Assembly (NCBI GenBank): GCA_963921195.1
Contig: OY992537.1
Span: 63,228,400 to 63,292,399 of the forward strand
Source of the DNA: Pegoplata infirma
Lineage: Eukaryota > Arthropoda > Insecta > Diptera > Anthomyiidae
Direction of reading: 5' to 3'
DNA length: 64,000 bases
Shown: positions 22,020-32,729 of the stretch, piece by piece
How positions within the stretch are numbered: the stretch's first letter is position 1
How the letters are laid out: every line of letters starts with the position of its first letter
The notes under the pieces: model-generated
What the model was told of the DNA's origin: nothing
The model's database searches: none
Seen by the model: only the letters and a program-made list of their open reading frames with translations
Program-made: the position numbers and the translations under genes

Positions 22020-22735
22020 TGACTCAGATTTTTCCGAAAAAGACTATTCCTACGGAAAAAGTATCTTTTCTGAAAAAAATTGTATATTCTGAGTAGTTTT
22101 TTCTACAGAAAAAGTCTCAGATTCTGATCCATTTCTTTTTTGTAATTTTTTTTTTTTAATTTTCAAAAAATTAAGATTTTTTTTTTGATATAGAAACAAT
22201 GTCAGACTTTTCCGATAGAAATATTCTCAGGGTTTTCCTATAGACAAATTCTCTGAGTTTTCCTATGTAAAAATTTAAAGATTCCGAGACTTTTTCCCCC
22301 AAAGAAATATTCTTAGATTCCCACAATTTTCTTTTAGAAACGTTTTCTGATTCTCAGACATTTTTCTTTGAAAAAAAATTTCATATTATTTCCTTTTCTT
22401 TTTCTCTTCTTCCCCTTCCCCCCTCCTTCTTAAATGTTCCTATAGAAAAATTCTAAGATTTTTCTAAAGAAAAATGTTAAGATTTTTCGATAGAAAAATT
22501 GTAAGATTTTTCTATAGAAAAATTCTATGATTTCTCTATAGAAAAATGTTAAGATTTTTTCCATAGAAAAATTCCAATATTTTTCTATAGAAAAATTCCA
22601 AGATTTTTCTATAGAAAAATTCCAAGATTTTTTCTGTAGAAAAATTCCAATATTTTTTCTATAGAAAAATTCCAAGATTTTTCTATAGAAAAATTCCAAG
22701 ATTTTTCTATAGACAAATTTTAACCAGGGAAGTAT
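22020..22735. repeat. Degenerate tandem array built on TTTTTCTATAGAAAAA
   Basis: Units of about 25-29 bp, palindromic TTTTTCTATAGAAAAATTCC with spacer AAGA. Most regular at 22560-22720. Upstream units (22090-22330) carry AGTCTCAGATTCTG, the other half of the 35-bp satellite at 36-40 kb, so the two arrays are related. The ORF on the reverse strand is an artefact of the repeat. Confidence 0.8.
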
Positions 22736-22739
22736 CTCA

Positions 22740-23645
22740 ACCCTTATGAACCGATTTGAGGTTTGACAATTTTTTTTATAAAAATTTAAAAAAAAAAAAA
22801 TTGTTTGATGAAAAAATAATTCAAGAAAACATTTTTGAGGAAAATTTTTTTTTCATGAAAAATTATTATTTTACGTTTTATTCACCAACTGGTGAAAATC
22901 GTTTTTGAATTATATATTATTATTGTGAATGTTATTGAGAAATATTATCCAAGTTACAAACCTTTTTAGTTCTAAGAAAATGAAAACAGTAATTCTTATT
23001 TTATTTTTTTGTAGTTATTATATATTCAAACTGAGGTGGCGTCCTGCGTTACTTTTAAAATTACACACCAGCCTAAATAAAATATAATTTTAAAAAACTA
23101 AAAACTACAGTGGGCCATGAAAAAAAACAGAACTTTGTTGTGAAAACCTTTTGTGGGTTTTGGTTTACAAAGTCTATATAAAATTTTTTTTTGGTCTCAT
23201 TGACTCAATGACTTTAAAATTTGTTGCAAAATTACTAAGCATCTTGCATTGTTAATTTTTGCATTATTTTATTTTAATAAATTAAAAATTTGTTTTCCCA
23301 CTCTAATATTACATAGAGCTGGTTAAATGAAAAAAAAAAAATAAAACAAAAAAAATATAAAATCTGTAAAATTTATGATAGTCATTAGAGAATGTTAAAA
23401 GTGTTAATGGCACTTGCCACACAAATTTGGCAATATGGACACAAATGCACAAAACAAAAAGAGCTTTTCTCTCTTTATACAATTTTATTTGGTACTTTTG
23501 CTACTAATACCACACACTTAAATAAAATAGATGGTCGGAAAAAACTAACAAAAATAAATTCGAATTTATTTTATTTAGAAAAATTGCCACTCTTTACAAC
23601 AATAACTAATAATATCATCATCATTATCATCATCATCATACTTAC
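22740..23645. other. AT-rich intronic-type DNA with degenerate MITE and (ATC)n
   Basis: 23107-23260 resembles the right half of the TTA-flanked palindrome at 35313-35866 (CAGTGGGCCATGAAAAAA, TGTGGGTTTTGGT). A (ATC)n microsatellite lies at 23613-23639, directly downstream of the exon's donor site. Confidence 0.5.
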
Positions 23646-23998
23646 TCTGCACGTATTGTTATCTCATGGCCTGTATTCACTGGAGTCTCAAGTTCACTTA
23701 ACAGCATTGTTTGTAAGCCACATGAAAATTGGAATTGCAGCAGACCTTTTTGCAAGAACAAAGCCATGTAATGACCGCCTTTAGTGCCCTGTGCGGCAGC
23801 TAACATTATGAGACCATTGGTGGCACGTGTGCGTACTTTTAGCTGGACATGCATTGGCAAAACGGTGTCCAATGTATCATGGTTTGGTATATCTTTGTGG
23901 ATGCGATGTGAAACATATGAATCACCCGAAAAGGCAGCATTTTTAATGATGATGGGTGTTTCACATAAAGCACCCTGACGATCAAAACGACAAACACA
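23646..23998 (-). CDS. Internal exon of a laminin-G domain extracellular matrix/adhesion protein (partial gene)
   Basis: A 353-bp open exon of clearly higher GC than its surroundings. In the minus-strand frame it begins CVCRFDRQGALCE, the last disulfide loop of an EGF-like module, then runs into a laminin-G fold: GDSYVSHRI near residue 25, QLKVRTRATNGLIMLAAAQ, then HYMALFLQKGLLQFQFSCG, matching the successive beta strands of LamG (GLLLY and DFIALEL..FRF positions). The acceptor is a T-rich tract ending TTCTTCCTCAG (CT on + at 23999-24000). The donor is GTAAGT (23640-23645). The exon starts in phase 0 and ends two bases into a codon, so the LamG domain must continue in a further exon at lower coordinates. 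EGF-LamG architecture occurs in perlecan/trol, eyes shut, agrin-like, crumbs and neurexin families. I cannot tell which, so no symbol is given. Neighbouring sequence on both sides is transposon-rich and presumably intronic. Confidence 0.85.
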
Positions 23999-24257
23999 CT
24001 GAGGAAGAAAACAAAATTAATTTATTAATACAATATTTAAGAAAATTGGTAAATTTTAAAGTTTTTTTTTAAAGAGAAATGTTGATGAGATTAGCCCTTT
24101 GATTTATGTTAAACACTAGCATGCCCGTTCAGCACTTCATTACCGGTAAGGGACATAAGTCCCCATTTCTAAAATTCTATTATAAGGAAATTATTGTATT
24201 TAATTATAGACCTTTATGTCTTTTAAAAAAACTTTTTAGAATCCCAAAAACATTTTT
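23999..24257. other. Intron flanking the laminin-G exon
   Basis: On the minus strand this is the 3' end of the upstream intron: a T/C-rich tract TTTTGTTTTCTTCCTC followed by AG at 24000-23999. No other feature. Confidence 0.6.
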
Positions 24258-24396
24258 TGGAATGAAAAAGAGTTTATTGTAGTTCGAGGCCTTTTATGTT
24301 CCTTATTATGAATTGATATAATAATTATGTTAACTCTACTTTCGTTTTTGGGATATTCTTCTAATAAATACTCATAGAGTTTCTGCTTTTTTAGGT
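24258..24396 (+). repeat. Repeat Y copy
   Basis: AAAGAGTTTATTGTAGTTCG, CTTATTATGAATTGATATAA, TTAACTCTACTTTCG, ATACTCATAGAGTTTCTGC. Confidence 0.65.
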
Positions 24397-24479
24397 ATTT
24401 ACAGAATCAAAAAAGAAAAAATCATTTCATTACTTGTTCCATTCCAATACGTTCCCCGTTCTATTCTATTTCGTTCCTA

Positions 24480-25034
24480 CTCAGAAAAAAATAAAAAAAA
24501 ATATTTGAGTAAATTTTTAATACTATTGAGTAAAAATTTACTCAATTTTGCACCAGAAAACGATTTAATAGTATTGAGTAAATTTTTAATAAAAATTTGT
24601 TAAATGTTTGAAAAATAAAATTGAGTAAATTTTTAATTGACACAATTAAAAATTTACTCAAAACTTATCTTGTTTTTTTTTTTTTTTAAATTTAAAAAGT
24701 TTGAAATTTTTTTACAAAAAAAAAAAACAAAAAATTTTTTTTTTAAACTTTACCAAACATATTTATGTCTCAAAAACATAGGAAAATTTTATAAAAACGA
24801 TTACAAACTTTCATATACATGCACAAAAACTATAAACTAAACGAGAATTCAAAAAACTGTGAGAGTTTAAAAAAAATGAAAAATCTATTAAATTTTTATT
24901 AAATTATTTACTTAAATTGTTTTTAAATTTTTAAGTAAATTTTTAATTGCGTGAATTAAAAACTTACTCAATTTTTGTTTTTAAATTTAAACAAGTGGTT
25001 ACTCAAATTTGTTTTTTCCATATTTTTTTCTGTG
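24480..25034. mobile_element. Palindromic element with (C/A)CAGAAAAAAA ends (family T)
   Basis: CTCAGAAAAAAATAAAA at left and, reversed, CACAGAAAAAAATATGG at right. The body consists of TTGAGTAAATTTTTAATAC and its reverse. A second, truncated copy is at 60384. ORF 24637-24840 is low complexity. Confidence 0.55.
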
Positions 25035-25049
25035 CAATCTCTAATCTCT

Positions 25050-25084
25050 AATAATCGGTCTTGACCGACTTCAATTTTATTACT
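25050..25084 (+). mobile_element. Mini-me family 2, 3' end fragment
   Basis: Hairpin CGGTCTTGACCGACT and the TTACTTG terminus, directly abutting the next mini-me. Confidence 0.55.
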
Positions 25085-25088
25085 TGTT

Positions 25089-25940
25089 TTTATACCCTCC
25101 ACTCTAGTGATAGAGGGTATATATAAGTTTGTCATTCCGTTTGTAACACCTCGAAATATTGGTCTAGGACCCCATAAAGTATATATATTCATGATCCTCG
25201 ATCGATTTTAAGACGATCTAGCGATGTCCGTCCGTCCGTCCGTCCGTCTGTCCGTCTGTCTGTCTGTTGAAAACACGCTAACTTTTGAAAGACTTTACGG
25301 AGGCTCCTGAAGTTTGGCATATATGTTGGGCATTTACCTGGTCAGGTTGGTATTCCAATCCAGCAAAATCGGTCCAGTGGTTCAAAAGTAATAAGCAAAT
25401 GAGTGAATTTCGGCAAGGGTTTTTTTGGAATTTACGAGATAAAACACACGGTAACTTTCGAAAAGCAATTCTGAGGATGCTGAAGCTTAGCGTATATATT
25501 TTTCGTTCTTCCAGCCTCGTTCGAATTGAATTTCAGCCAAATCGGTCCAGTGGTTCAAAAGTTATTAGCAAAATCGTGAATTTCAGATTAGCTTCACCTA
25601 AAATTCACGTGTTGAAAAGGTTTTAAACCTGTTTTAAAAACATTGGTAAGTCACAAAAATATTTTACAACGTATTTTTGTCACTCAAAAATATTTTTATA
25701 CCAAAACAAAAAAAAAAAAAAATTTTACACTCAAAAAAAATTTTACACTCAAAAAAAAAAAATTAGTAAATTATTTTTTTTTTTTCAAAAATTACTAAAA
25801 AAAAATTTTTTTAAACAAAATAAAATATTTCTAATCAAAACTGTTATGTTTTTCACGTTAGAAAATTTATTATCACTTAAAATGGGCATTGTGGAGGGTA
25901 TTCATAGATTCGGCCAAGTCGAATTTCACTTTTCTACTTG
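25089..25940 (+). mobile_element. Mini-me/DINE-1-like element, family 1, complete reference copy
   Basis: The most complete family-1 copy, about 850 bp. 5' ATACCCTCCACTCTAGTGAT with local hairpin (ACCCTC/GAGGGT), ATATTGGTCTAGGACCCCAT, (TA)n, core TTCATGATCCTCGATCG, (GTCY)n at 25224-25266, then the body, AAAATTTTACACTC runs, the 3' subterminal GTGGAGGGTATTCATAG, hairpin GATTCGGCCAAGTCGAAT and CTACTTG. The ORF 25285-25626 is also found in other copies with stops and is not a gene. Confidence 0.85.
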
Positions 25941-26089
25941 TTTTTTTTTGGGGGGGGGGAGGTAGTAGTAATTAGGAGGGGCACATTTCCTCTCGAATAA
26001 GTGTAAAAAAAAATAATTCTTATGCTTTTTGCAGTAAAGAAATACAAATTTATCATTACTAAAAAAAAAATTTATTCCACGCCCATAAA

Positions 26090-26435
26090 AGGGGGGCGGA
26101 CCGAAAAACGATATTTTCTAATTCTGTGGGTTCAAATGCAGGACTTTGAAACTTCTTGTAGCATAAAAATGTTGGATTTGTTAAACAAAAACACAAAAAA
26201 TCATGTAAAAATATTGTATTTTTCAGAGGTTGGGTTAGTTCATCAAGAAGGAACTTTTTCCCCTGGTCTGATTTTGCTCAATTACGAACTTAACGTGCCT
26301 AGGAACATAAGACATATTCGTGCTAAATGTCGGGAGTCTAACTCTTTTATTTTGGACTGCATCGTGTTAACTACAGACGGACGGACGGACATCGCTAGAA
26401 TGTCTTATAATCGATCACTGATGATAAATATATAT
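26090..26435 (-). mobile_element. Mini-me family 3 fragment
   Basis: Reverse strand: (TA)n, GATCGATTATAAGACATTC, (GTCY)n (26377-26397 on +), then CACGATGCAGTCCAAAATAA and the conserved body. It abuts palindrome P1 at its (TA)n tract. Confidence 0.6.
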
Positions 26436-28076
26436 GGGGCATTCCATGTCAAATCGGACACTTTGATAACATTTTTTTTAGATTTTCCCAATTTGTTTAC
26501 AGTTTTTAGTACTCTTCGAAAACTCCTTCGTGGTAAATTTTCAGATTTCAAAAGATATCGAATTTTTAAAAATTGGTAGTTTGTTCTTTTACTCAAACTT
26601 CTTTTACTCATAACTTCTTCAATAACGGTCCAAATTTCAAATTTTTTTTTTTTTACGTACTTCTTAAAAAAAAAAAAATCCCAAGAAATTCTTAAAAGCG
26701 CTCTAGTATGCGACTTTTGAGTTTTAAAATTTAAATCTCATTTTTAAAAATGTTTGTACTCTTCGATTTTTTTTAAATTTTTTTTCTTTAAAACTTCTAT
26801 CGATTCTACAAATTTTTTGCCCAGGAAGATCGTGGAATAACGATTATTACTATTTTTTAAATTTTTAAAAATTTTTTTTTTGTAATTTTCCAATCTTAAA
26901 ATCATTTCTACTGCTCCAATGGTGCGCCATAGAGGGGTCATTTATAAGACCGACCCCCATTAATTTTTACGTCTTAACATTTCTTTGGAAAAAACTAATA
27001 CCCTATCTACAATTTCTAATGGGGCTCCCTCATAAAACGACATTTTTTAAATTTGCTCCAACCGCTCTAACTGCCCTAATAGTGCTCTTAGAGCAACAAA
27101 ATGTATGAAGGCGGTCCCCATAAAATTTTTTTTATTTTTTGTAAATTTGTTATATTTAATCAGCTTCTAGCGGTCCAATGGTGCGTCCGAGAGGGGTCAT
27201 TAGTGAGACCGACCCCCATTTATTTTTACCCTCCAACATTAAAACATGCCTACGCCCTATCTCCACTCCCTAAGTAGGCTCCCATACAAATAACAGTTGG
27301 AGCAAATTTTATAAAAATGTAATTTTGAATGGAAGCCTACTTAGGAAGTGGAGATAGGGCTGTGGTATGTTTTACAAAAATGTTTGAGGGTAAAAACAAA
27401 TGGGGGTCGGTCTCAATAATGACCCCTCTCGGACGCATTATTGGACCGGTAGAAGCTGATAAAATAAAACAAATTTACAAAAAATAAAAAAAATTGTATG
27501 GGGACCGCCTTACCAATTAGAGATAGAGGGTAGGTGTGTTCTGAGAAAATGTTTGGACTAAAAAAATATTGTAGATCGGTCATACATTTTGTTGCTCTAA
27601 GGGCACTATTAGGGCAGTTAGAGCGGTTGGAGCAAATTTTAAAAAATGTCGTTTTGTGTGGGAGCCCCCTTAGAAATTGGAGATAGGGTATTAGTTTGTT
27701 CCAAAAAAATGTTAAGACGTAAAAATTAATGGGGGTCGATCTTATAAATGACCCCTCTATGACGCACCATTGGAGCAGTAGAAATGATTTTAAGATTGAA
27801 AAATTACAATAAATTTTTTTCAAAAAATTTAAAAAAATAGTAATAATCGTTATCCCACGATCTTTCTGGGCAAAAAATTTGTAGAATCGATAGAAGTTTT
27901 CCACAAAAAAATTAAAAAAAAAAATCGATGAGTACAAACATTTTCAAAAATGAAATTAAATTTTAAAACTTAAAAATCGCATACTAGAGAGCTTTTAAGA
28001 ATTTTTTGGGATTTTTTTTAAAAAAGTACGCAAAAAAACCAAATTTTTGAAAAAAAAATTGAAATTCGGACCATTG

Positions 28077-29108
28077 CACTATAGGGAATTTATAAGGAAT
28101 TGTTGGCCAAGAGTCCATTTTTGATGTGTTCAAAAAAACTTTTTTCGGATGCCATTATATAGTAAACTATATTAAAGTAGGCTAGCACACATATTTTTGT
28201 ACACCAAACTCTTTTACCGCTAGTACGGAGGCGTCAAAAACAAAATTTAATTTTTTATTATTTTTTTTTTTAATTTTGGAGAACATAACTTATTACAAAA
28301 TTAACGTACTTAAAATCCTGTATTAAAATCTTTTGAAATTAATTTCAATTATCAATAGGGCAAATAAATATATTTTGTACAAAGTACAGGTTTAAAATGT
28401 TGATTTATATATTTTTTTATTTTTTCTATTTAATTATTTTTTTTCTTTTTTAAACCAAATTTATTTGTGGACTGCTACTTTTTTTGCATATAATTTCATG
28501 CTCCCATATCTCTATGAGATATTGGGAAACTCTTTGTGAATAAGATGTATTCATCCGCTAAGCCATGCGGCTCCATGGGAAAAAAAAATTTAGTGATGTC
28601 CGTCCGACCGTCTGTCGGTCTGACTGTCTGGGGAATGCACGATGCTGTCCAAACCAAAAGAGCTAGCCACCTGATGTTTGGCACGAATATGTCTTATAGT
28701 CTTACGATGTTCAAGTTCGTAAATGAGCAAAATTGGAACATGTAAAAAAAAGCTCCCCCTTAAATAACTTAGTCTAGCTACGCAAAATCCCATATTTTAC
28801 ATTTTTTTTGTACATTTGCTTAAAAATTAAAAAAAATACGCCACAAGAAGTTCAAAGCCCTGCACTTGGACCAAAGGCACTAGGAAAATTATTTTTTTTG
28901 TCCGCCCCCTTTTGTGGGCGTGGATGTAAAAATTATTGACAAAATCATATTATAAAATTGCATTAAAAACACGATTTATTAGGCCAGATCATGCCAATTT
29001 TTTATACAGAGCCTTAAAACTTACCGCCAAATAAATTTGCCAAATTTTGGGGCAATATCCCAACTTTTGGAGTTTTGGCCAGAAAATACCAGAAAATTCC
29101 CTATAGTG
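28077..29108. mobile_element. Element with CACTATAGGGAATTT ends and 5-bp duplication
   Basis: 15-bp perfect inverted repeats CACTATAGGGAATTT (28077-28091, 29094-29108), with 5-bp duplication CATTG (28072-28076, 29109-29113). It sits in the right arm of P1. It contains a mini-me family-3 piece (about 28575-28890). CACTA-type or Transib-type ends are both possible. No transposase seen. Confidence 0.7.
28575..28890 (+). mobile_element. Mini-me family 3 fragment inside the CACTATAG element
   Basis: (GTCY)n-like GTCCGTCCGACCGTCTGTC, then CACGATGCTGTCC, CACCTGATGTTTGGCACG, ATATGTCTTATAG. Small ORFs here are shadows of this body. Confidence 0.6.
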
Positions 29109-29160
29109 CATTGTTGAAGAAGTTATGAGTAAAAGAAGTTTAAGTAAAGGAACAAACTAC

Positions 29161-29384
29161 TACTTTTGCTAAGCAAATGCAACATTCTTATCTCAGAAAA
29201 AGTACAAAATCGCAAGGGGAAGGTGCCCCCTAACGTCACCCACCAACCCCCCCCAAAAAAAACACGCCCCTGGTTTTTTTTTTATATTGTTTTTTTTTTT
29301 TACATTTTGGAGATTATAAAAGATTCGGCACAGCCGAATGTAACACTCTCACTTGTTTTTTTCATCATTTTGGAGGGTATACAA
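29161..29384. other. C-rich patch and mini-me 3' end
   Basis: Contains ACCAACCCCCCCC (29243-29255) and a mini-me family-3 terminus: hairpin ATTCGGCACAGCCGAAT and CACTTG (29319-29355). Confidence 0.45.
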
Positions 29385-30209
29385 TAGAGTTGTCAATTAT
29401 TAGCCTTGAAACTTTGTTCGAATAATTCAAATAATTGTTTTTGTTTGTTCGATCAAACGATTAAATCTAAAAAATTATTCGATTAATTGACGAGAATAAC
29501 GAATAAAAAAGTGTTTACTAAAAAATATTTTTTTTTAACAAAACGATAATTTTTTTGTAAAAAATGCATAAAAACCTTAAAATTTTAACAAGAAATTTTT
29601 TTTTTTTTCCTCTTAATAAATGTTTACAAATTTATTTTTACGTTACACTTTTATCATTGTTTTGTACTATTTTCTATAACCACGCCGCGGCCGAAAAAAT
29701 TGCATTTCCTAACCATCTTGGTCCAAATGCAGGTCAATGAACTTCATATGGCATAAAAATATTTTATTTGTTGAACAAATATACAAAAAAAAAAATGTAA
29801 AAAAATTATATTTTTCTGATGCTGTTTAGTTTTTTAAGTGGGAACATTTTTCCGCTCTTCCGATTTTGCCACCGAACTTAACCAGCCTATGGCCATAAGA
29901 CATAATCGTGCCAAACTTCAGGAGCATAGCTCTTTTATTTTTTTACTGTATCGTGCCCTCCACAGACGTACATCGCTATAATGTCTTAAAATCGATCACT
30001 GATCAATAATATATATACTTTACGGGGTCCTAGACCGATATTTCGATACTGTAGTTAGAGGGTATAAAAAAAAAAAATTGTTCGATTAATTGACATAAAT
30101 TAATCGATTTATTCATTATTCGAAAATCGTCATTTTTAAATTAATCAAACAAGAGTTCGGTTTTGTTTGATCGATTAATCGAATTATTCTTAATCGGTTG
30201 ACAACTCTA
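29385..30209. mobile_element. hAT-type MITE with a nested mini-me
   Basis: TAGAGTTGTCAA left, TTGACAACTCTA right. 8-bp duplication GTATACAA/GTATATAA (29377-29384, 30210-30217; one mismatch), fitting nTnnnnAn. The arms are built on ATTCGATTAATCGA words. A mini-me family-3 copy (reverse strand) occupies about 29680-30073. Confidence 0.75.
29680..30073 (-). mobile_element. Mini-me family 3 inside the hAT MITE
   Basis: Reverse strand: TTATACCCTCTAACTACAG, ATATCGGTCTAGGACCCC, (TA)n, TTGATCAGTGATCGATTTTA, CACGATACAG and the conserved body to CATTTGGACCAAG. Confidence 0.65.
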
Positions 30210-30217
30210 GTATATAA

Positions 30218-30864
30218 AAAATCGTCACACACAAATTTACCACTCTCACTTATTTTTCTTCAAAAAGTCTTTTTAATTTTCAAAAAATTAAATTTTATGT
30301 TTACGACACTTTATTTTCTTCTTTTCATTGCCAGAAAGAAAAAGTATTTCGTTTTCTTATTTTTCATACTGTTTAGCAAATTTATTGCATTTTTTTTTTC
30401 TTCTATTTTTTACTTATAATTTTTCCAAAACAACCAAAGGTCGGTCGCATATGGCTTTATTGCAATTGCTATAAATTCAGTTTTTTTTTTGTATTCCATA
30501 CAAAATTTTTTATTGGATTTATTGTATACTTTTTTCTGCTGGCGACTATACAACACTAATAAAATTGCACGATTTCTTTTAGAAATATTTCTATTAAAAA
30601 ATTGTATAAAATTTTATATACAATTTTATGTTACAATGATGATGAAGATTTTGTTTGGAATTTAAGAGCAGCGTTAAAGGAATAAAAAAAAATTAATAGA
30701 TTTGGGAAATATTAAGAAATTATAATAGAAATTTAATAGAACTGGAGTAAAAATTCGGTGGCACACTTCAACAAAAATTTGTGGAAATTTACTCAATTTA
30801 TAGTAGGAAACTGGAATACTACTACAAATTTAGTAATTTTACTCTGCATGTGTAAATATAAAAG
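30218..30864. other. AT-rich DNA, nothing recognised
   Basis: Poly-A/T runs only. The ORF 30198-30419 is low complexity. Confidence 0.35.
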
Positions 30865-30942
30865 GAGTGGCTGACCGCCAGGGGATTCGATCATAAGACC
30901 CGCTGCATGCTTGTCGGGAGCACTTCACCTAGGCTACCACTC
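30865..30942 (-). other. tRNA-like sequence (possible SINE head)
   Basis: On the reverse strand the ends GAGTGG and CCACTC can pair. Box A-like TGGTAGCCTAGGTG and box B-like TGATCGAATCC (9 of 11) follow at about tRNA spacing. The T stem does not pair well, so this is not a functional tRNA. A tRNA-derived SINE head is likelier. Confidence 0.4.
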
Positions 30943-31075
30943 GTTTGTATCAGCTAAATGTACAGCTGCTTCGGTTGTGACAACTAAATATTGCGGCTTT
31001 TTTTAATTAAACCCCAGTTGCAACAACTAAATTCATTTGAAAATTAACAAATTTATTTTCTATGTGCACAGATTA

Positions 31076-31647
31076 CACAGTGCAACACCCAAAATCGGAA
31101 TGGGATGAAACCAAAAGCAAATGAAAGTTGACATATTTCATAACAAACCCCTCAAGGCTTTTTTCTAGTTCAGAGCTAGATTTTTTATTTTTATTTACAC
31201 GCATTTGAAGTTAGTGAACTTTTATTGTAATTATAATAATAAATGCTTGAAAACTGTATTAGTGGCGTTGGATTAATATTGTAATTGCCTTTGAATAACA
31301 ATCATACGCAACGGTTTATTTTAATAATTTGGCTGTTCAGTAAATAGGTACTGTACCGATTGCAGCAAAATTCATACCAGTTATAGCTAAAGTAATTTTG
31401 AGCTTAAGTTTGGATACTGGACCCTACATGTCCAAGAAGGGCATCACCAGAGGCCTTAAAGTAGGACATGTTTAGTACACAAAAACTTAAAATGCTTTAA
31501 AATCACCAACTTTAAATGCGTGTAAAAAAAAAAACTATCTCTGACCTATAAAAGGCCTTGAGGGTTTTGTTATGAAAAACGTCAGCTTTCATTTGCTTTT
31601 GGTTTCATTCCATTCCGATTCCGAAAGTTCGATTTTGTATCACTGTG
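31076..31647. mobile_element. Palindromic MITE with CACAGTG ends, TTA duplication
   Basis: CACAGTGCAACACCC left and, reversed, CACAGTGATACAAAATCG right. The inner arms match over AATGAAACCAAAAGCAAATG. TTA on both sides (31073-31075, 31648-31650). The interior includes CTCAAGGC/GCCTTGAG inverse pairs. No coding region. Confidence 0.75.
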
Positions 31648-31650
31648 TTA

Positions 31651-32149
31651 TTACTCACACTTTCTTTATTGTTTATATAAAAAAAAAATATTAATTAAAA
31701 TTTTATCTTTATATAAATTATCAAAAAACTAACAAAGTCCTTTGTGTTTTATCCTTTCATAAAACAAAAACAAACAAACAACAAAAAAAATTAATAAAGG
31801 TATAAGTCAAAATGTCTACAATTCCGCTATCAAAATGCATAAAAAAAACTTTTCAATGTTTGAATTTTTACTTAAATGTCTGATATTTGGGTTACACAAA
31901 CAACTAAACAACTATTTTTGTTTTTATACTCACACCTTTGAAAATAATTTACACCATCACTTGGAAAAATACAAAAAAAAACTTCGAAAACATTCATATG
32001 AGAATTAGAGTGACTGTTGTTTTTCATAATTTTTAAATCCGGTCTATATAACATACAAATTTTAAGCTCTTGAGCTGAGGGAAAAATTGGAAACGAGTTA
32101 AAATTTTAGTGGGACCAAATCGAAATTACCTTGTTTACCTGTTTTTAGA
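31651..32149. other. AT-rich DNA, nothing recognised
   Basis: No supported feature. Reverse-strand ORF 31872-32054 lacks motifs. Confidence 0.3.
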
Positions 32150-32715
32150 TGTATACTCCTAAAAAAGTACTTTTTTCTAAAAAAGTAGTAAAAATTTTAC
32201 TTTATTAAAACAATATATTTTTTTTAAAATCCATATTTCTTAAATTACTTAATTTGTCTAAAAAGTACCTTTTTGTAATTTTTTTTTTCTAAAAAAAGTA
32301 CTATATTTTCTTAAATATGTAATTCTTTTCAGGACCATTTTTAGTACCATTTTTTCTAAATAAGTACTTTTTTCTTGAAGAAGTACGTTTTATTAATGGT
32401 TCTATGGCACTTTTCTAAAATAGTAGTATTTTACCAAAAAAGTATCACTTATTCTAAAAAAGTGATTTTTTTTTCTAAAAAAGTACTTTTTTTCTTTTTC
32501 CTAAAAAAATCCTTTTTCTATTTTTCCTAAAAAAATGTACTATTGTTTTTAAAAAAGTACTGTTTTCTATGAAAGTACTACTTTTTCTAAAAAAGTACTA
32601 TTTTTTTTAAAAACGTACTATTTTTTCTAAAAAAGTATTATTTTTTTTTCTAAAAAAGTACTATTTTTTTCTAAAAAGTAAAATTTTATCTTAAAAAAGT
32701 ATTTTATTTCTTAAA
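32150..32715. repeat. Degenerate tandem repeat on CTAAAAAAGTACTATTTTTT
   Basis: Unit of about 20-24 bp with palindrome AAAAAAGTACTTTTTT, most regular at 32400-32700. Confidence 0.75.
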
Positions 32716-32729
32716 ACAATAATTGGAAA

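Larger units (their letters stand above)
26436..29160. mobile_element. Large palindromic element P, copy 1 (right arm interrupted and truncated)
   Basis: Left arm from GGGGCATTCCATGTCAAATC to about 27290. The right arm is its reverse complement from about 27300. The centre has AAGTAGGCTCCCATACAA and its inverse. The right arm is split by a 1.0-kb element (28077-29108) and stops about 170 bp short of the full end. The ORFs 27413-27937 and 26022-26579 lie within the palindrome or span its junction and are not credible genes. Confidence 0.8.

Noticed and set aside
22430..22699. 89-codon repetitive ORF (FFYRKILE repeats)
   Set aside because: Direct consequence of the TTTTTCTATAGAAAAA tandem array.
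23392..23978. Two plus-strand ORFs over the laminin-G exon
   Set aside because: They are antisense shadows. The minus strand has LamG motifs and matching splice sites.
26022..26579. 185-codon ORF
   Set aside because: Spans a mini-me fragment and the start of P1. A chimera of two transposons, no domain.
27413..27937. 174-codon reverse-strand ORF
   Set aside because: Lies in the palindrome P arms; low-complexity F/Y/N-rich; its other-arm counterparts contain stops.
30865..30942. Functional tRNA gene
   Set aside because: Acceptor-like ends pair, but the T stem and the anticodon arm do not form a standard cloverleaf.
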